DNA of 64,000 nucleotides from Heligmosomoides polygyrus polygyrus (GCA_947396885.1 OX377202.1:57562034-57626033), one strand, 5' to 3'. Shown: positions 1 through 11,965, numbered from the stretch's first letter. Translations and numbers: made by a program. Notes: generated from the letters alone by a model not told the origin.

Positions 1-1940
1 CGTGGAATAAGATGGATGAAATACCTGCTTTCTACAGGCTAGCCACTGCAAGCCATTGTTCACTCCAAATGCACATGCAGAGAGATATGAAAACTGGAAA
101 AGCAGAAGTAGAATGTCCCTAAAAGGCAATCTTAAATTAAAATGAAGTTCCAACATGCGCAGCGGGGAATCGGTTTAGTACAGTTCAATTGCACTATTTA
201 GATTTTTGATAGAGAGGATCAATTTCTTAGCATTACGGAGGTACCACCAGTACCAGCGTACAGAAAATACTTTCAGAGAATCGTTTCTATAAACTCACCT
301 CAACAATTTGTAGGAGCGTAGCTTTCTCCACTCATTTAGATGGAACTTGTGCCCATTTTGCTTGTATTCATTACTGCTCAGCGGTGTGTGTTTAATGCGT
401 TACAACAGTCTATCAGTAAAAACTAAAATACCATTGCCGAATGCTACTTACATACTGCGTTCGTGGAAAAGAACGCTAAATTCGGCACTAAACAGCTCAT
501 CTTGTATGTGCCAGGACCTCCACTTGTGACCGTCAGTAATATTATCAAGGCAGCTTGTATGCATTCTTGGTCTGCATATGGCTTGTGGTGAAAAGCTCAT
601 GAAGAAATCAGCCCATACTAGGTTTCATAGATGTATTGTATAAATGAACAACCCTGGAAGGATGAAAGTTAGACGTCTTTCCAACTACGTCACCAGTGCC
701 TGAAGTCACCTCACCCTTCTAGATTTAAATATCCTGTATTGTTGCTCGCGATCCCTCCTATGAATGTGAAGCTTTTACACAGCTGTCCAATACCACGTCC
801 AAACCTGGGTATCAGCTAATTTGTTGTTCGTTATCCGGCCCAAAATTGCCGGACAACGAAAAACAAAACGGATAGGCCAAAACCTCCCGGAAACCGGATA
901 ACGGATAACGGATAATCCGCTCATCCCTGGTCACCACAGCATGCCGTGGCGGGCAAGCCTGGCGAGTAGCCACATATAGCGATTATAAATGCAGTCTTCT
1001 CTACTGATTTCGATTACGGATTCGTGTCTTAATGCTTCCGAATTGGGCATGGTAGGAAACTCCAGGATGCAGGCAATTTTGTGGGCCGAGTTACGCACTC
1101 GTGTTAAAATTGCTCACATCCTGGAGTCCCTTCACTTGCCAAAATAAGGAGGCAAAGAAACAGCGGTATTCTGTTCTGCGCCATACTTCGCTCACGCGAG
1201 GGTTCATAATTTTTAAGGCAATCTCCAACCCTCCGGCCAGGAGTTAGGTTATCTGCATGACCCCCTCCCCCCCCCCCCCCGCCCCAGCCCTCAACCAGCA
1301 TGGCGCCGGCGCAATTGTGGTGAAATAGTAAGTGGTTTCGTATTACTTACATAATTGTCTAACTAGGTATGTATATATGTTTTTTAATTTTACCAACCCC
1401 TCTATTTCGCGCTTGCGCTGAGCTTTTTCAGATCGTCATTGAGTATGAACATAAAGGTTAATTTGATCTGGACCAATTTTAAATTGCACTCAAGCTGTTT
1501 TGGAAGCTTAGCTGTAAACGTATAAGTATAAAGGATGAAGGACAGCAGTAGGAAGGTTAAAGGTAAACTCTTATTTGGGAGGTGCCAAGCATTCTACTTT
1601 TATTACTGCGTCTGTGCAAAGCGGCCGAGGAAGAACAGGAATTCTCATCTGCGGAACATACTGGAAATGATAATTCGGACGGTGTTTCAAACGGACGCTA
1701 CTTGCCCTTCACCCTGCAGTTGGGAGTCTGAGACCATAGGCCATCAAATGTCTGCAGAATGCATGTGAGGATCAACAGGGGCGCGCTTCGGTTCTGTCCG
1801 GTGTCTCGTGGTGCAGAACCGTGCCCCATGGAGTCGGTCTTGCGATTTTCATCACGCTACTCGCTATACTCTTCTGCTCCTCCGTTCTGGCTGAATGTTC
1901 TGCTTCTGGTTTTTGTTTCTACAACAACTACGGTTCAAAA
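1..1940. other. No gene recognised
   Basis: Only short open frames with no family resemblance. At 835-930 there is a GGATAACGGATAACGGATAA tandem with CCGGATAAC words, possibly the subterminal part of a hAT-like element, but no paired TIR was found. A C14 run lies at 1267-1280. Confidence 0.5.
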
Positions 1941-1941
1941 T

Positions 1942-2240
1942 CTATATCATAAGGTGAACAACGGCGTCAGGCAGTCGTTTTTGAGATTCGGCACACATTC
2001 TACGTCTTTGGATGTCGTGGATGCAAGTCCAATGCGTATTTGGCCTAAATATTGACCTGCGCTGGCCAATCGATAAACAAGTCCCTGCTTTATCCTTCGA
2101 AAAAAATGTGGTACGTTCGGGGACCCGAAGGGATGCAAGGCTTGCCTGGCCTGGGCGGGACTCGAACCAATAGCCTTTGTTTGGGGTGCACGCTACATCC
2201 TGCATCTCCTGCTGTGCTTCCATGCACCTGTAAACATACA
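1942..2240 (-). mobile_element. tRNA-derived SINE, copy A
   Basis: On the minus strand it holds a B-box-like TTGGTTCGAGTCCCGCCC and a degenerate A box about 60 bases upstream. It is followed by a body (GCCAGGCAAGCC, CGAATCTCAAAAACGACT) shared with copies at 8.64-8.92 kb and 48.75-49.05 kb. Conserved stretches include GTGCACCC and CCACGACATCC. The tRNA-like head indicates a SINE. Confidence 0.7.
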
Positions 2241-2585
2241 GTAACGTGAAACTATAAGGAACATATTTTTGTCCAAGGCATGTGGTAAAGAAAGACGTTA
2301 AGGTACTCAGCGGGCTGGTGTCCGCTGCGCGATTGCACGTGGTCGTGGAACACTCACGTAAACACAGTTTCTGTGCTCTACCGCTGACGCTTCAGCGGAG
2401 TAGAGCCCAAAGGAAGGAACTCCGGAGTCTGGCTAATCTAACTTATCCGTTTTAAGATATCTTGCCGGTGTGCAAGCAGACACCAGCCCACATAGTACCG
2501 ACGTTATTGTTTTCTTTCTTCTTTTACACTGACAAAGTGCATAGACTTTTTTCGGCAGGCTGCTACCGATCGACTTTATCGATTT

Positions 2586-4290
2586 TTGCCCTCTGTTTCC
2601 TCTGTTCTCCCTTCCGAGATCCGACACGCCATCTCGTCGGTGAAGAAGCGTACAGCACCCAGTCCCGACAGGATCAGATCCGAACACCTGGAGCCGGATT
2701 CATCAACGACTAACCCGCGGGTATTGGGGGTAGAGATACCTACGACGAAGCCTGCGTCCCTCACTCTTGCCTTATCTCTTCATGACTCGTATCTTATCTC
2801 TACCTTTTATACCCCTCATACCCAGGGGTTTAATTATTGATGAACCCGGCCCCTGAAGAACCTCCCGCCTACGCTCACCAACACCCTGGCCGGTTCTTCA
2901 CACGCTACCTATCGGAGTCCAAGGCTCCATCCCACTGAAGACTAGCAAAACCGTGTTGCTGTATAAGGGAGACGTGCACGACATTTGCAACTATCGCCCA
3001 AGCTGCCTGCTGTCCGTAGTCAACGAGCTGTTAACTCGAGTCATGCTGAATTGGATAAAAGAACCCTGGACCAAAGACAGCAAGAGGATTTAGCACGATC
3101 GACCACATATGCAGCGTTTCGTAGCTCATCAAAGTATCGCGAGAGTACAAGCTTCCGCTGTGCCTTACGGTCATCGACCTGAAGAAGGCACTCGACTCCG
3201 TCGAAACGGAAGCGGTCGTCAAAGCGCTGTGCACTCAGGGCCTTCCTACCCAGTACACCAGAGTACCTCGAGAGCTGTACAGTGGATTCACGACCAAGAT
3301 TTCACCATTCTACAACGACATCGTCATCGACGTGAAGAGGGGTTCGGCAGGGAGATACCATATCCCCTTCAGCGCCGCCGTCGAAAAGGTTATGCGCGAG
3401 CTGGGATGGGAAGACGTGGGAGTGAAGGTCGAGAACCGGCAGCTACACCATCTTCACTTCGCTGACGACATCGCGCTCATAACATCGAGCATCAGCCAGG
3501 CGGAGCGAATGCTGGCCGACTTCGATCGTGTATGTCGGAACTTTGGACTGCATCTGAATCTTACGGAGACGATGTTCATGAGGAACGGACGAGTTTCTGA
3601 TGTCCGATTCTCACTCAACTGAACGAACGTCTCCGAATGCTCCAGGTACGGGTATCTAGGCCGCGAATTCAGTATGGCGAACGACCTAGCGCCAGAGCTA
3701 GACAAGAGGAAACGAGCGGCTTGGGGAACCTTCAAGAGCGTCGAAGAAGTCGTGAGAAGACGAAAAGCGTCCAACTTCCTGCCCACCTATTCGACTACAC
3801 TGTCCTCCCTGCCCTGACGATGTCATGTCGTGGGCAGGGAGGACGCCTCAGAAGATGAACAGCGTCGCGCAATATGAACTCGAGAGCTCGGAGCGACACG
3901 ACTCACGCAATTGAGGGAAGACCTCCGGAGTCCCGAGCTTCGTCGACGTTCGAACATCAGAGACGCTGTCGCATGGGTCAAGTCGTCGAAAATTAGGTGG
4001 GCCGACCACGTAATACGCTTCGCAGACACCTGCTGGACGAGAGCCGTCACCGACTGGATTCCGCGGGATGTCAAGAAAACCCCACGAAGCCCACGAACAA
4101 GTTCGTCGGACTTCTTCGTGATAGAAGTGAACGGACGATATGACGCTCTTTGTGTCCCTTAAGCAAGGAGGATCCATTGGAGCATCCTGGCACGTAACAG
4201 GGAGGAATGGAGGCGATAGTGGCGCCAGCTCAGGCAACTCGATGATCAGCGGGACGACGGATGATGCAGGTGATGTTCATACTCTAGGGC
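2586..4290 (+). mobile_element. Degenerate RTE-type LINE, reverse transcriptase part
   Basis: Translated pieces in shifting frames match the RT of RTE-type non-LTR retrotransposons: VLPSEIRHAISSVKKRTAPS (2598 on), KKALDSVETEAVVKAL (~3183), ELYSGFTTKISPFYNDIVID (~3276), the catalytic region HFADDIALITSSISQAERML (~3457-3515), and C-terminal pieces such as RAVTDWIPRDVKKTP (~4042). At least four frameshifts and stops, plus an inserted MITE at 2691-2852, show that it is dead. The 5' endonuclease is missing. It is clearly a different subfamily from the RTE at 25.2-28.3 kb. Confidence 0.88.
2691..2852. mobile_element. GATTCATCAA-type MITE inserted in the RTE (CTG target duplication)
   Basis: Terminal inverted repeats GAGCCGGATTCATCAA (left) and TTGATGAACCCGGCC (right) flank 162 bases without coding potential. 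CTG occurs on both sides (2688-2690 and 2853-2855), and removing the insert restores RTE homology from EHL to KNLPP. A CWG-type 3-bp duplication with GG-rich TIRs would fit PIF/Harbinger, but that assignment is inference. Confidence 0.75.
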
Positions 4291-4994
4291 GATCTGAAAA
4301 ATCTTTCATACTATTTGGATGCTCTTAGACATTTCAATCGTCGCTGCGTTAGAAATTACTGACAGAAGGCAGGTAAAATTAGCGAGCGACAAAATTCAGG
4401 ATACAGTGTCACAAGTCGATAGGCAGTCAATATCGCTCGACATTACCTTTCTTTTATCGGTGATATCAGTTTTCTCTCACCATCAGGGTTAACCGATCGG
4501 GGTAGGAGTCACATGATTATGACGACCGGCGGAAAGGCTCCGCGATGAGGAAATTTCCAATCGGCCAATCACTATTGATCGATGTTAACGATGTTTTTAA
4601 CGTATCCTCTGCGCGTTGTGCTTCAGAGATCGTGCTACAGATGTCCAAAGCTCGTCTGGATTCAGAAACCCGGAGATGTAAATCAGAAGATGTGTCAGAG
4701 TTCGATCAGACGATCATTTGATAGTTTTTCTGACCATGTCGATTAGGTATACGATCGGTCATCAACTACTGCAGCGATTCTGCGTGGAGGAATTCTTGCC
4801 GTTCAACATTGTGAGATGTTGTGGAAGTTCTCCTTTTCGGCAGAAAGGCTTTTCGGGGAGTGTCCGGAATCGTTGAGACGCTCAGTATCCCGGCACCGAG
4901 CGGTTACCGCACCAGAGCTCTGATTCACAGAAATAACCGCTTTGGAGATCCTAACTTCACGAAAAACCTAACAAGCCCTTTCAAAATCGTACTC
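4291..4994. other. No gene recognised
   Basis: Sequence behind the RTE relic; short open frames only, no repeats matched elsewhere in the window. Confidence 0.5.
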
Positions 4995-5280
4995 CGTTAT
5001 ATTCGAATATTCGTCGTATATTCGAATGGCACTTCTCGAATGCTCGAATAATTTAAGGTTTCTGGGAAGTGTTGAATATTCGAATGACTTCGAATGCCGA
5101 AAATTTTCGAGCCTCAATTTTCGTGCAGAAATCGAATATATAATATTCGAAAAACGAGGTTTTCCGAATATTTGAATTCGAATGCATTCGAAAAACGCGA
5201 TTTTTCAAATTTTCATTCGAATTCGAATATTCAAATTCGAATGAAAATTATTCATTCGAATCTCATTCGAGTGGGTCATT
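4995..5280. repeat. ATTCGAA-rich AT repeat
   Basis: About 280 bases made of degenerate ATTCGAA / TTCGAATATTCG motifs, many of them self-complementary. Similar sequence occurs at 60778-60890. It may be the end of a DNA transposon with many subterminal motifs; no TIR pair was resolved. Confidence 0.65.
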
Positions 5281-5465
5281 CGAACATGAGTATTTATTTA
5301 TGTATTTATTTATTGAATACGTCATAAGGCGCGCCACATAAGGAAAAAAACAGAAACAACAGCAGAAAGCAGGCGAACAATCACAGCTAATCTATGAGGA
5401 TTTTCCATGGAAACAAACGCCGTCCATCTATCAGCAAGTAAACACTGACAACAAAAACTCTTTAA

Positions 5466-6091
5466 CCCATTGACGACCGCGCGGCCCAATTTCGGCCCGC
5501 AGTTTTTCTGTCGCGTGGGACCGCGCGGCCCGCGGTTAAAAAAATATTCGCTGCGGCCCACTTCCTCGATTTTTCATAGTTTACTAGTATTCATTAGATT
5601 CGTTGGATCCTACCAATGCTACCTGCACAGTGGTCCAAGAATCATTTACTTCTAACGAAAGCTTCGATAAAAAAATCAGCACAACACACTATTCAAACCT
5701 CAAACAAATAGATACTACTCACGAACAGCTACGCATATCTTACAAAAATGGCCATGGTTAGGACATCTAGTCAAATTTCTTGCGAAATACTTGAACCCAA
5801 TTTAGAAAAAATATTTCAAACACTTGCTACATCGTGTGGTCACCTTATTTGCACGATTCGTGACGAACGTGCGCCCTTTTCTGTGCTGACCTTTTTGTAG
5901 CAGCAAATACATCTTCTACGTTTTGCTTCGAACCTGTTCCGGCCTTTCCCAATATGTGGCTCACCCATTGGAGAGGGAGCTTCATTTGAAATACCGTGAA
6001 GTAGTGAATGCAAGAGATTCGAGCCTCAAGGCGGTCCCAGCGCGCGGTCCCACGCGTCAGACACGCGATTTGCCGCGCGGTCGTCAATGGG
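5466..6091. mobile_element. Non-autonomous piggyBac-like element
   Basis: Perfect 20-bp TIRs CCCATTGACGACCGCGCGGC (5466-5485) and its complement (6072-6091), each directly flanked by TTAA (5462-5465 and 6092-6095). TTAA sites next to CCC...GGG ends are the signature of piggyBac. Subterminal CGCGTGGGACCGCGCG (about 5513) is repeated inverted near 6038. The 626-bp interior has no transposase, so it would depend on a source element. Confidence 0.8.
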
Positions 6092-6095
6092 TTAA

Positions 6096-7101
6096 AAAAA
6101 AACGAGAAAAAAGGGCGAATCGGAGGTGCTCAGTGCGGAAGATAGGAATGCAAGAATAAGCGCCTGATTTTTTAAAGACCTGAGCCGATTCTAAGGCCTC
6201 CGATAGAAGTTGATACATTGACAGCCGGTTTAAATAAATCAGATAAACTAGCCATTGACGGGCAGCGAGTATGTCGGCGAGGGCCAACGAAGAGCATATC
6301 ATTAGACAGTTCTGCAGAGTAGGCTTTCAAAAGTACGCGAACAATTCCAAGCGGACCATATGTACATTAGAACATGACACCTGTGGCCCTATGGACCGCC
6401 TTACGCATATTACCTGGCTCCAGGACCTAACTCCAACGCGACGTCGCGCGCTAGCCGCGTGCGACGTCAAGGCGCTGAAACCCGGACATGCGCTCGGTGA
6501 CGCATGGTTAGCCGCGGAACACGAAATGTTCTCAGTGTTTGAGCTTCCAGACCACATTTCTAGCAAGGAACTTAAGATCTCACAGAATGTGGTAGGCAAC
6601 AGTTTGCAGTAGGACAATTGATCCATTGAATGGGTGATAGTGGCCTTTTTCCGTTGTATAACCATAATCACGGGTAAAAATTGACGGAGGAAGTTGTAGA
6701 TGGCAAATACTGACGCTAGAAACCATCCACCTGACCAGGATACCTGTATAAACTGTCGCTGATCGTCCTATTGGTACCAAATTCATATACTATCTCCAAA
6801 GAAATAAGGCGCGTGCCGCATGTCGCTGTAGGAAGCGTTTCTAGCTGTCGGAAGCATCGGACCGCGACAACTCGTCCAATTTCGTCGCGTACCGTGCGCG
6901 ACGCAAGGGGGTTCGCTCGGCGTTGGAGTTATGTCTGTCCCCGCAAATTACCTAGCACGTAAATTCAAAATAGCTTGTAAGCGTAGAAGATTCAGCAACG
7001 TCAGGTGTATAGGTACCATAGGAGGCGTAACTGAATTAAGAACAGGATTCAAATCAGTTTCATTAAGCCTCAAGTGGCTGGTATCGAGGTTGTGAGCTGT
7101 C
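6096..7101. other. No gene recognised
   Basis: A 113-codon + strand frame (6271-6612) and its antisense shadow have no recognisable domain, signal peptide or splice context. The short near-palindrome GCGACGTCGCGCGCTAGCCG at 6439-6468 is the only structure noted. Confidence 0.45.
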
Positions 7102-7207
7102 ATAACGATGTTTTGTTGCGATCAAAACTTCTAGCGCCAGGCGGGCGGGCGCCAACTTCGAGTCCCGCCTGGCGCTAGAAGTTTTGATCGCAACAAAACA
7201 TCGTTAT
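7102..7207. mobile_element. Foldback MITE with perfect 44-bp arms
   Basis: Left arm 7102-7145 (ATAACGATGTTTTGTTGCGA...) and right arm 7164-7207 are exact complements around an 18-base spacer. The right-end sequence recurs at 19283-19317 (GATCGCAACAAAACATC), which shows a dispersed family. Confidence 0.75.
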
Positions 7208-7533
7208 AAGAACAGGATATTTCAACTCCGTGAAAAAACTAAAATATGAGATTAACAGGCCTTCAGCACTAAGCACCCTGAGAATAACTAGGCTAATCTG
7301 ATGGTGAGTATAGCAGTACTAAATTATCTTAGCAAAAAAGGAAATTGCCTGGTCACGCTTGAATCCCTGGAAAATTTACAGATCTTCCAATGATGATATT
7401 CTTCAAACTTTCAAGAACTTTAGCGGTGAGTATATGAAACACTAACGCAACGAACAAACAGAAATAAAGAAGAAAAGAATAACGAAATCATCATTAGCAA
7501 CTAAAACGTTCTCCTCTATGGTCCACTTGGAAC

Positions 7534-8007
7534 CTACGATAACACAGAAAGCATCGAAATACTACAGAAATAGTCTCGAGCTATCATTTTGTTACGACAT
7601 ACATTGCCGCAATCCATGGCGAGGACGTTTTGCTGGAGAAACTCTAAAAGTTTGAGGGTGATATGCAACGTCATGAGATCAAATAGTAGCCTGTTAAGAT
7701 GGAGCTTATCAAGTTGCTTCTTAAAGGCGCAGCCACAAGTTGCTCCAAAGAGAGTCGCCGGAAGTATTGGAACCATCTTGCACACCACGCGTTATTAAAC
7801 ACTACGTTGTAATTTTTGTTGTGAATCTTTGAGTGGAAGATAGACCCATCGCTTCTCACTATACGGTTTGAAGGTCCAGCACTTACTTGGAAGTATTTTG
7901 AACTCTCTCCGAAGAACACGAAAACAGAATGTTAAGTCCAAAACTGCACGCCTCTCCTCCAACGTCTTTAAGCCAAATTTGCTCAAACTTTGAAGACAGC
8001 TAGACAT
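7534..8007 (-). mobile_element. LINE remnant (C-terminal part of a CR1-like ORF2)
   Basis: The minus strand encodes SKFGLKTLEERRAVLDLTFC and FRVLRREFKILPSKC, then, after frameshifts, PILPATLFGATC. This is the layout of the region after the RT domain in CR1-like LINEs; compare [15 protein letters not shown] in the copy at 38 kb. No RT catalytic part remains. Confidence 0.6.
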
Positions 8008-8018
8008 ACATTCTTATC

Positions 8019-8064
8019 ACAGTATACTTACAACCCTCTAGGGGAGAGGTGTAAGTATACTGTA
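8019..8064. repeat. Short hairpin ACAGTATACTTACA
   Basis: ACAGTATACTTACAACCCTC and GAGGTGTAAGTATACTGT are complementary with one offset. It could be a small MITE or a transcribed hairpin; nothing else supports a function. Confidence 0.5.
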
Positions 8065-8639
8065 ATAAGGATACTGTAATGAGATCATGATGGAGAGGCT
8101 ATATGCTCGATCCTCCTTCTATAATGTCTGTGCATCCAAGAAAGCACTTTCACCCAAAAACCGGTGTGCTAACAGCCCCTTTGGCCACAAGCTCGTGTTG
8201 TTCTGTGTAATATCAGGCAGATGCAACATCTTTAGTCTGCTAAGGAGTAACAGGATGTTGTAAAGCACATTGATGATTGACCTGAAAACCTGCAGGAACG
8301 CAAAAACACTGACTAGGAATGGTATAAGAACGATACGAACTAGGAATGTAGATTCTGGCTTAGCCAGTAATACTCAACGAATCTCTCCACAGCTTCAGAG
8401 TAGGTTGCGAGATTGTGTCTAAAAACTCAAGCAATGGAGTTGAAACATGCAGCGGTCAAGAGCATCCATTGTTTTCGGTACTCTTAAAAGCCCAGTTTCT
8501 TGCTAGTTGAACCATTAATCTAGCGAATCTCTGTTTTGTGATTACATTTACATTTTGGGCTGTATCAGTGAGCCTTAAATCGCTTTTTTAAAATATGAAT
8601 CCGATAGGTAGAATACATCATCCACTCGTATGATAAAGG
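8065..8639. other. No gene recognised
   Basis: No long open frames and no repeats shared with other parts of the window. Confidence 0.5.
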
Positions 8640-8925
8640 ATAAAGGACGTCGTTACTCAATCCCTTTTAGGATGCGCCAGCGCGTTCCACTTCTACGGGA
8701 TGTCGTGGAGGCGATATGAATGCGTATTTGGCCATACAATGACTTGCGGTGGCCAACCGTCAGCGCTTTATCCTTCCCAGACACGTCTGGTACCAATTCA
8801 CCGACCCCGGAGTGGTGGAAGGCTTGGTTGGCCTGGGCGGAAAATCCGAACCAGGAACCTGGTATCGGGTGCACGCGACCGTCGGCGCCTCCTCCGACTG
8901 CGCTACACGAGCCCCACTCATATGG
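8640..8925 (-). mobile_element. tRNA-derived SINE, copy B
   Basis: On the minus strand the head reads TGTAGCGCAGTCGGAGGAGG (good Pol III A box), then GTGCACCCGATACCAGG and GGTTCGGATT (B box), followed by CCGCCCAGGCCAACCAAGCC. The body ends with GCCTCCACGACATCCCGTAG and a CTTTATCCTTTATC-like tail. It is the clearest of the three copies. Confidence 0.78.
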
Positions 8926-9187
8926 TAATTTCGAAATGTTCTGTTTTCTGATTTTTCTGTTTTCTAGCGTTTTTGGCTTTTGCCTTTTCTGTCGGAAGCA
9001 ATTTCCTGTTTTCAGTTTTCTGAAATTTTTTGAAAAATTTCCGCCCATCCCCGCCTGGCACGCCTCTCATGCGACAGTAGGTGAATTGAAGGCAGACGAC
9101 CGCATCGAGCTCCCCTTGCGGGGCCTCGTAACTGCTTTGGGGGTCAAGTTCCGCAAAAAGTAGAACGGTGAACAAGGCCTTTAATTA

Positions 9188-9215
9188 ACGGTGGAGCGGC
9201 GTCGCTCCACCGTTT
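9188..9215. repeat. Short perfect hairpin ACGGTGGAGCG
   Basis: AACGGTGGAGCG and CGCTCCACCGTT pair perfectly around GCGT or less. It resembles a terminator-like hairpin, but this is a eukaryotic sequence and no gene end is next to it. Confidence 0.5.
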
Positions 9216-9955
9216 ATGAATTTTGAATCGGGCACTCCGACGAGCTGCTGGTGGCCCGAGGTGGTCGTAAAGAGCAAGAAGCACAGCAGTCAGGTTAGTG
9301 ATGGGTTCGATAAACGAACTATGGCAGAATTTGCAGTGTTGAAGGTGGCGAGCGGTTGTGCTCCCACAGCGCATGTGTAGCATCCCACATGTCCCCTCGT
9401 CTTGAAACGTTGCGGACCTAAAACTCTTGCATCAACCGACGGGTTTACCCAAACAGTATTTCTGCAAAAGATGAACAATACTGTGTGTACTGGTGCTGAA
9501 TTGTTGGGGATAGGAATGGGTAACATCCGAAAACCTAGCGCCGATTTTTTTGACGGCGTTCCTGCCACCCGCAAAAGTAGCGCTTAGTTAACACTGTCCA
9601 CACACCTTAGTAACAAGTCATCTCATCCTTTCTGTAAAAACCATTGTTGACAGCTCCAACGCGATATAATCTGTATAATCGAGCTATAGTTCACATTTAA
9701 GAACTTGTGTGGTTTTCCATTTCTATTACAGTTTGTTCTGACTTTCAAGCTGTTTGTTATTTCGCTTCTTACACGAGAATCGTTCTTATGCCTATCATTG
9801 CGCGCACGTCCATGTGCAATAAATAATGAAATAGAATAATTACCATAAACTCTTAAGGGCAGTTTGTTACCGCTATGGAACGAAAATACCAGCGAATCTT
9901 TTCTCAATCATCGTATGCTTATCCGGTTGCAAATTCTGATCATCTTTTTCTTTAG
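9216..9955. other. No gene recognised
   Basis: Short unremarkable open frames. If 9956-10004 is a real first exon, the promoter of that transcript should be in or before this stretch; no core promoter is obvious. Confidence 0.45.
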
Positions 9956-10004
9956 TCATGGTCGATAACGGCGAATCGAGATATGGGCTGACGGAGCTAA
10001 AAAA
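9956..10004 (+). CDS. Possible trans-spliced first coding exon (MVDNGESRYGLTELK)
   Basis: A strong nematode-like acceptor (tttttctttag) is followed after two bases by an ATG, 15 codons and a consensus donor (gtgagt) in phase 2. This is the layout of an SL trans-spliced first exon. It could be the N-terminus of the P-gp gene 19 kb downstream, which lacks a start, but I could not find the linking exon (1+3n bases, ending in phase 0). It may equally be a chance ORF or belong to another gene. Confidence 0.25.
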
Positions 10005-10754
10005 GTGAGTTGTTTCTGATTTAATTAAGCCGGGTGCTCAGTCTAACTCGTGGTGTTATAAACTCCACTCTATCCTGTGTACAAATTTTCAAGAGTAATT
10101 GAACCGTGCGCTATCATGCACCCTCACGCCATACTTCTGAGTGCGTTGAACTAGTTGCGTGCGGCTTCGCGTTGTGAAGCAAATGCTGGAAATTGACCTT
10201 TCGCATGAGCGACGCCCTAGTGCGCAGGCTCTACGGCAACTCTTGCAAACGATCTTTCTAGCAATGAAAGGCTGCAGATGGCATAAAGAACAATGGGTTC
10301 TACTGCACTCCGAAGAAGCTTCAACCCAGACATTTCTTAGGCGTTTCCCACACGTTTTATTGCCATTAGCAACTTAGCGTTTCGCTTACAAAAACACAAA
10401 ACGAACCACCACGAGCACTACGTGATCTTCAATCCGCACTGGGACACAAGAATGTACCATCACTGCAGTGTCCCTTCAGTGTTAGAGTCGGTGTTCCTTC
10501 CGTTCCCTCCTCAATCAGAACGCTTCGAAAATGGAAGAGTACTCTCTCCCATCTCCTCATTGCTTTTCGGCAGGTGTTCACCTTCCTTTCAGTGTTCAAT
10601 TCAGATGTTTCGCAGTAGTCGAATAATGACATCTCTTTTTAGACTAACTTTTCTTAAACCTGGATTCCATGAGGTTCAAGAACTTTCTCTCACTCAGTAC
10701 CTTCGAAATGTTGTCTGCTTTTACGTTTGGACGATGACTTCCCGTAGACACATA
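10005..10754. other. No gene recognised
   Basis: A + strand frame (10159-10377, RLRVVKQMLEIDLSHERRPS) has a basic, helix-like start that could be a decayed DNA-binding segment, but I cannot place it. The rest is featureless. Confidence 0.4.
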
Positions 10755-11965
10755 GAAAATATACAATACCGCTCAAATTCTTTGCAAAAAAGACGCCTTG
10801 CGAAGGATTAATCAGTCACAAAGTGTCGCATAGCCATAACTCTTTCAAAGTTATTTGTTTAAAATCCAATTAACACCATAAGAAGTCCCATCTCATTTTC
10901 TATCCAGCGATCTAAACATCATCTAAAACAATTGCGCAGTGACCTAGTTATGGAGCTTTTCTTCATCGGTTCCGTTAATTAATTTACGACCCCTCCGAGA
11001 TCCCCAGTGGAATGTCCTTAAGGCTTTTCGTTGACGAGGTTCATCGAAACTCAGAAATCCTCCATTGTTAGACCTGTATTTGTTATGCATCAATTGTCAT
11101 TGTGGTGCTAAGTAGTGCCAAGTTTGAATAACATAGGCCCGATTTCAGATAAGCGTAAACGCGCGGAAACCTAAGATTCAGTTAAGAATTACCCAACTAG
11201 TAGCCAGCTACAGAAGACAGTATTCTACTATTCCGTTGTAGGAACGATGGTCTTTATAAAACATGTAAAATGGCTTTGAGAAATTGTCAGAATGGCAAGA
11301 TTTTCTTTTTTTTTCAACAAGGGATTGGTCCAATCTCAATATGCGGCGTACTATTTCTCCTGTCTTTGAACTTCGGTTGCTGTTGTACAGGATAAGCACG
11401 AAAGCCGCGTTTTTTGTGGTCTACAGTACACCACAAGTACATTCGAATCTGAAAATAGAGAAAAGATTTTAGCCGTTCAAGGTAGATTTCTATGCGGCCA
11501 AAGTTTGACGAAAACAACAGAAAATTTTGTTTCAGTCGCTTACCTCTTTCTGGATGAGGTTATTCGAAAAATCAACTGGACAGCATTTTTCTGCTTGTTG
11601 CGACCTTTCCACAGATGTGATGTTGTCCGTATTCAAACTGAAAACCATTTTCACTCTTCGGCCGCCGAAACAAGTTTGGGGCTGCGCTTCAGCCCGAGTG
11701 CGGACACGGCGGCGGGCCGCTCGCTGCCCTTGGAGCTCCCGCGCCACTCCACATGTCGTATATCGCCTATGTGCAGTATTCACACTTCCTGCGCCGCGGT
11801 CTATCGGTGATCACCTCGTATACGTTAGAAACCACCGACGAGAGTTTGGGGCTGGTCGGCGAAGGCGGCGTACTCGAATCTGGGCGAGGTGCGAGAGTTA
11901 GCGACGTGGTAACTCCCTCCACCAGACTCGCTGTATGGCATATATGTATATCTACACACATATAA
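10755..11965 (+). repeat. Foldback repeat family, copy E1 (left-end part)
   Basis: The sequence from ATACCGCTCAAATTCTTTGC through about 11800 is shared with the element at 22358-23775: its first ~250 bases appear there inverted at the right end, and its middle appears in direct orientation (for example GGCCGCCGAAACAA). Open frames such as the one at 11505-11810 are repeat-derived; I see no protein family in them. Confidence 0.65.

Noticed and set aside
835..930. hAT-like element end (GGATAACGGATAACGGATAA then ATCCCTGG)
   Set aside because: Motif-rich and suggestive, but no matching left TIR or 8-bp duplication was found.
6271..6612. 113-codon ORF as a host gene
   Set aside because: No family resemblance, an equally long antisense frame, no splice context; left as unassigned.
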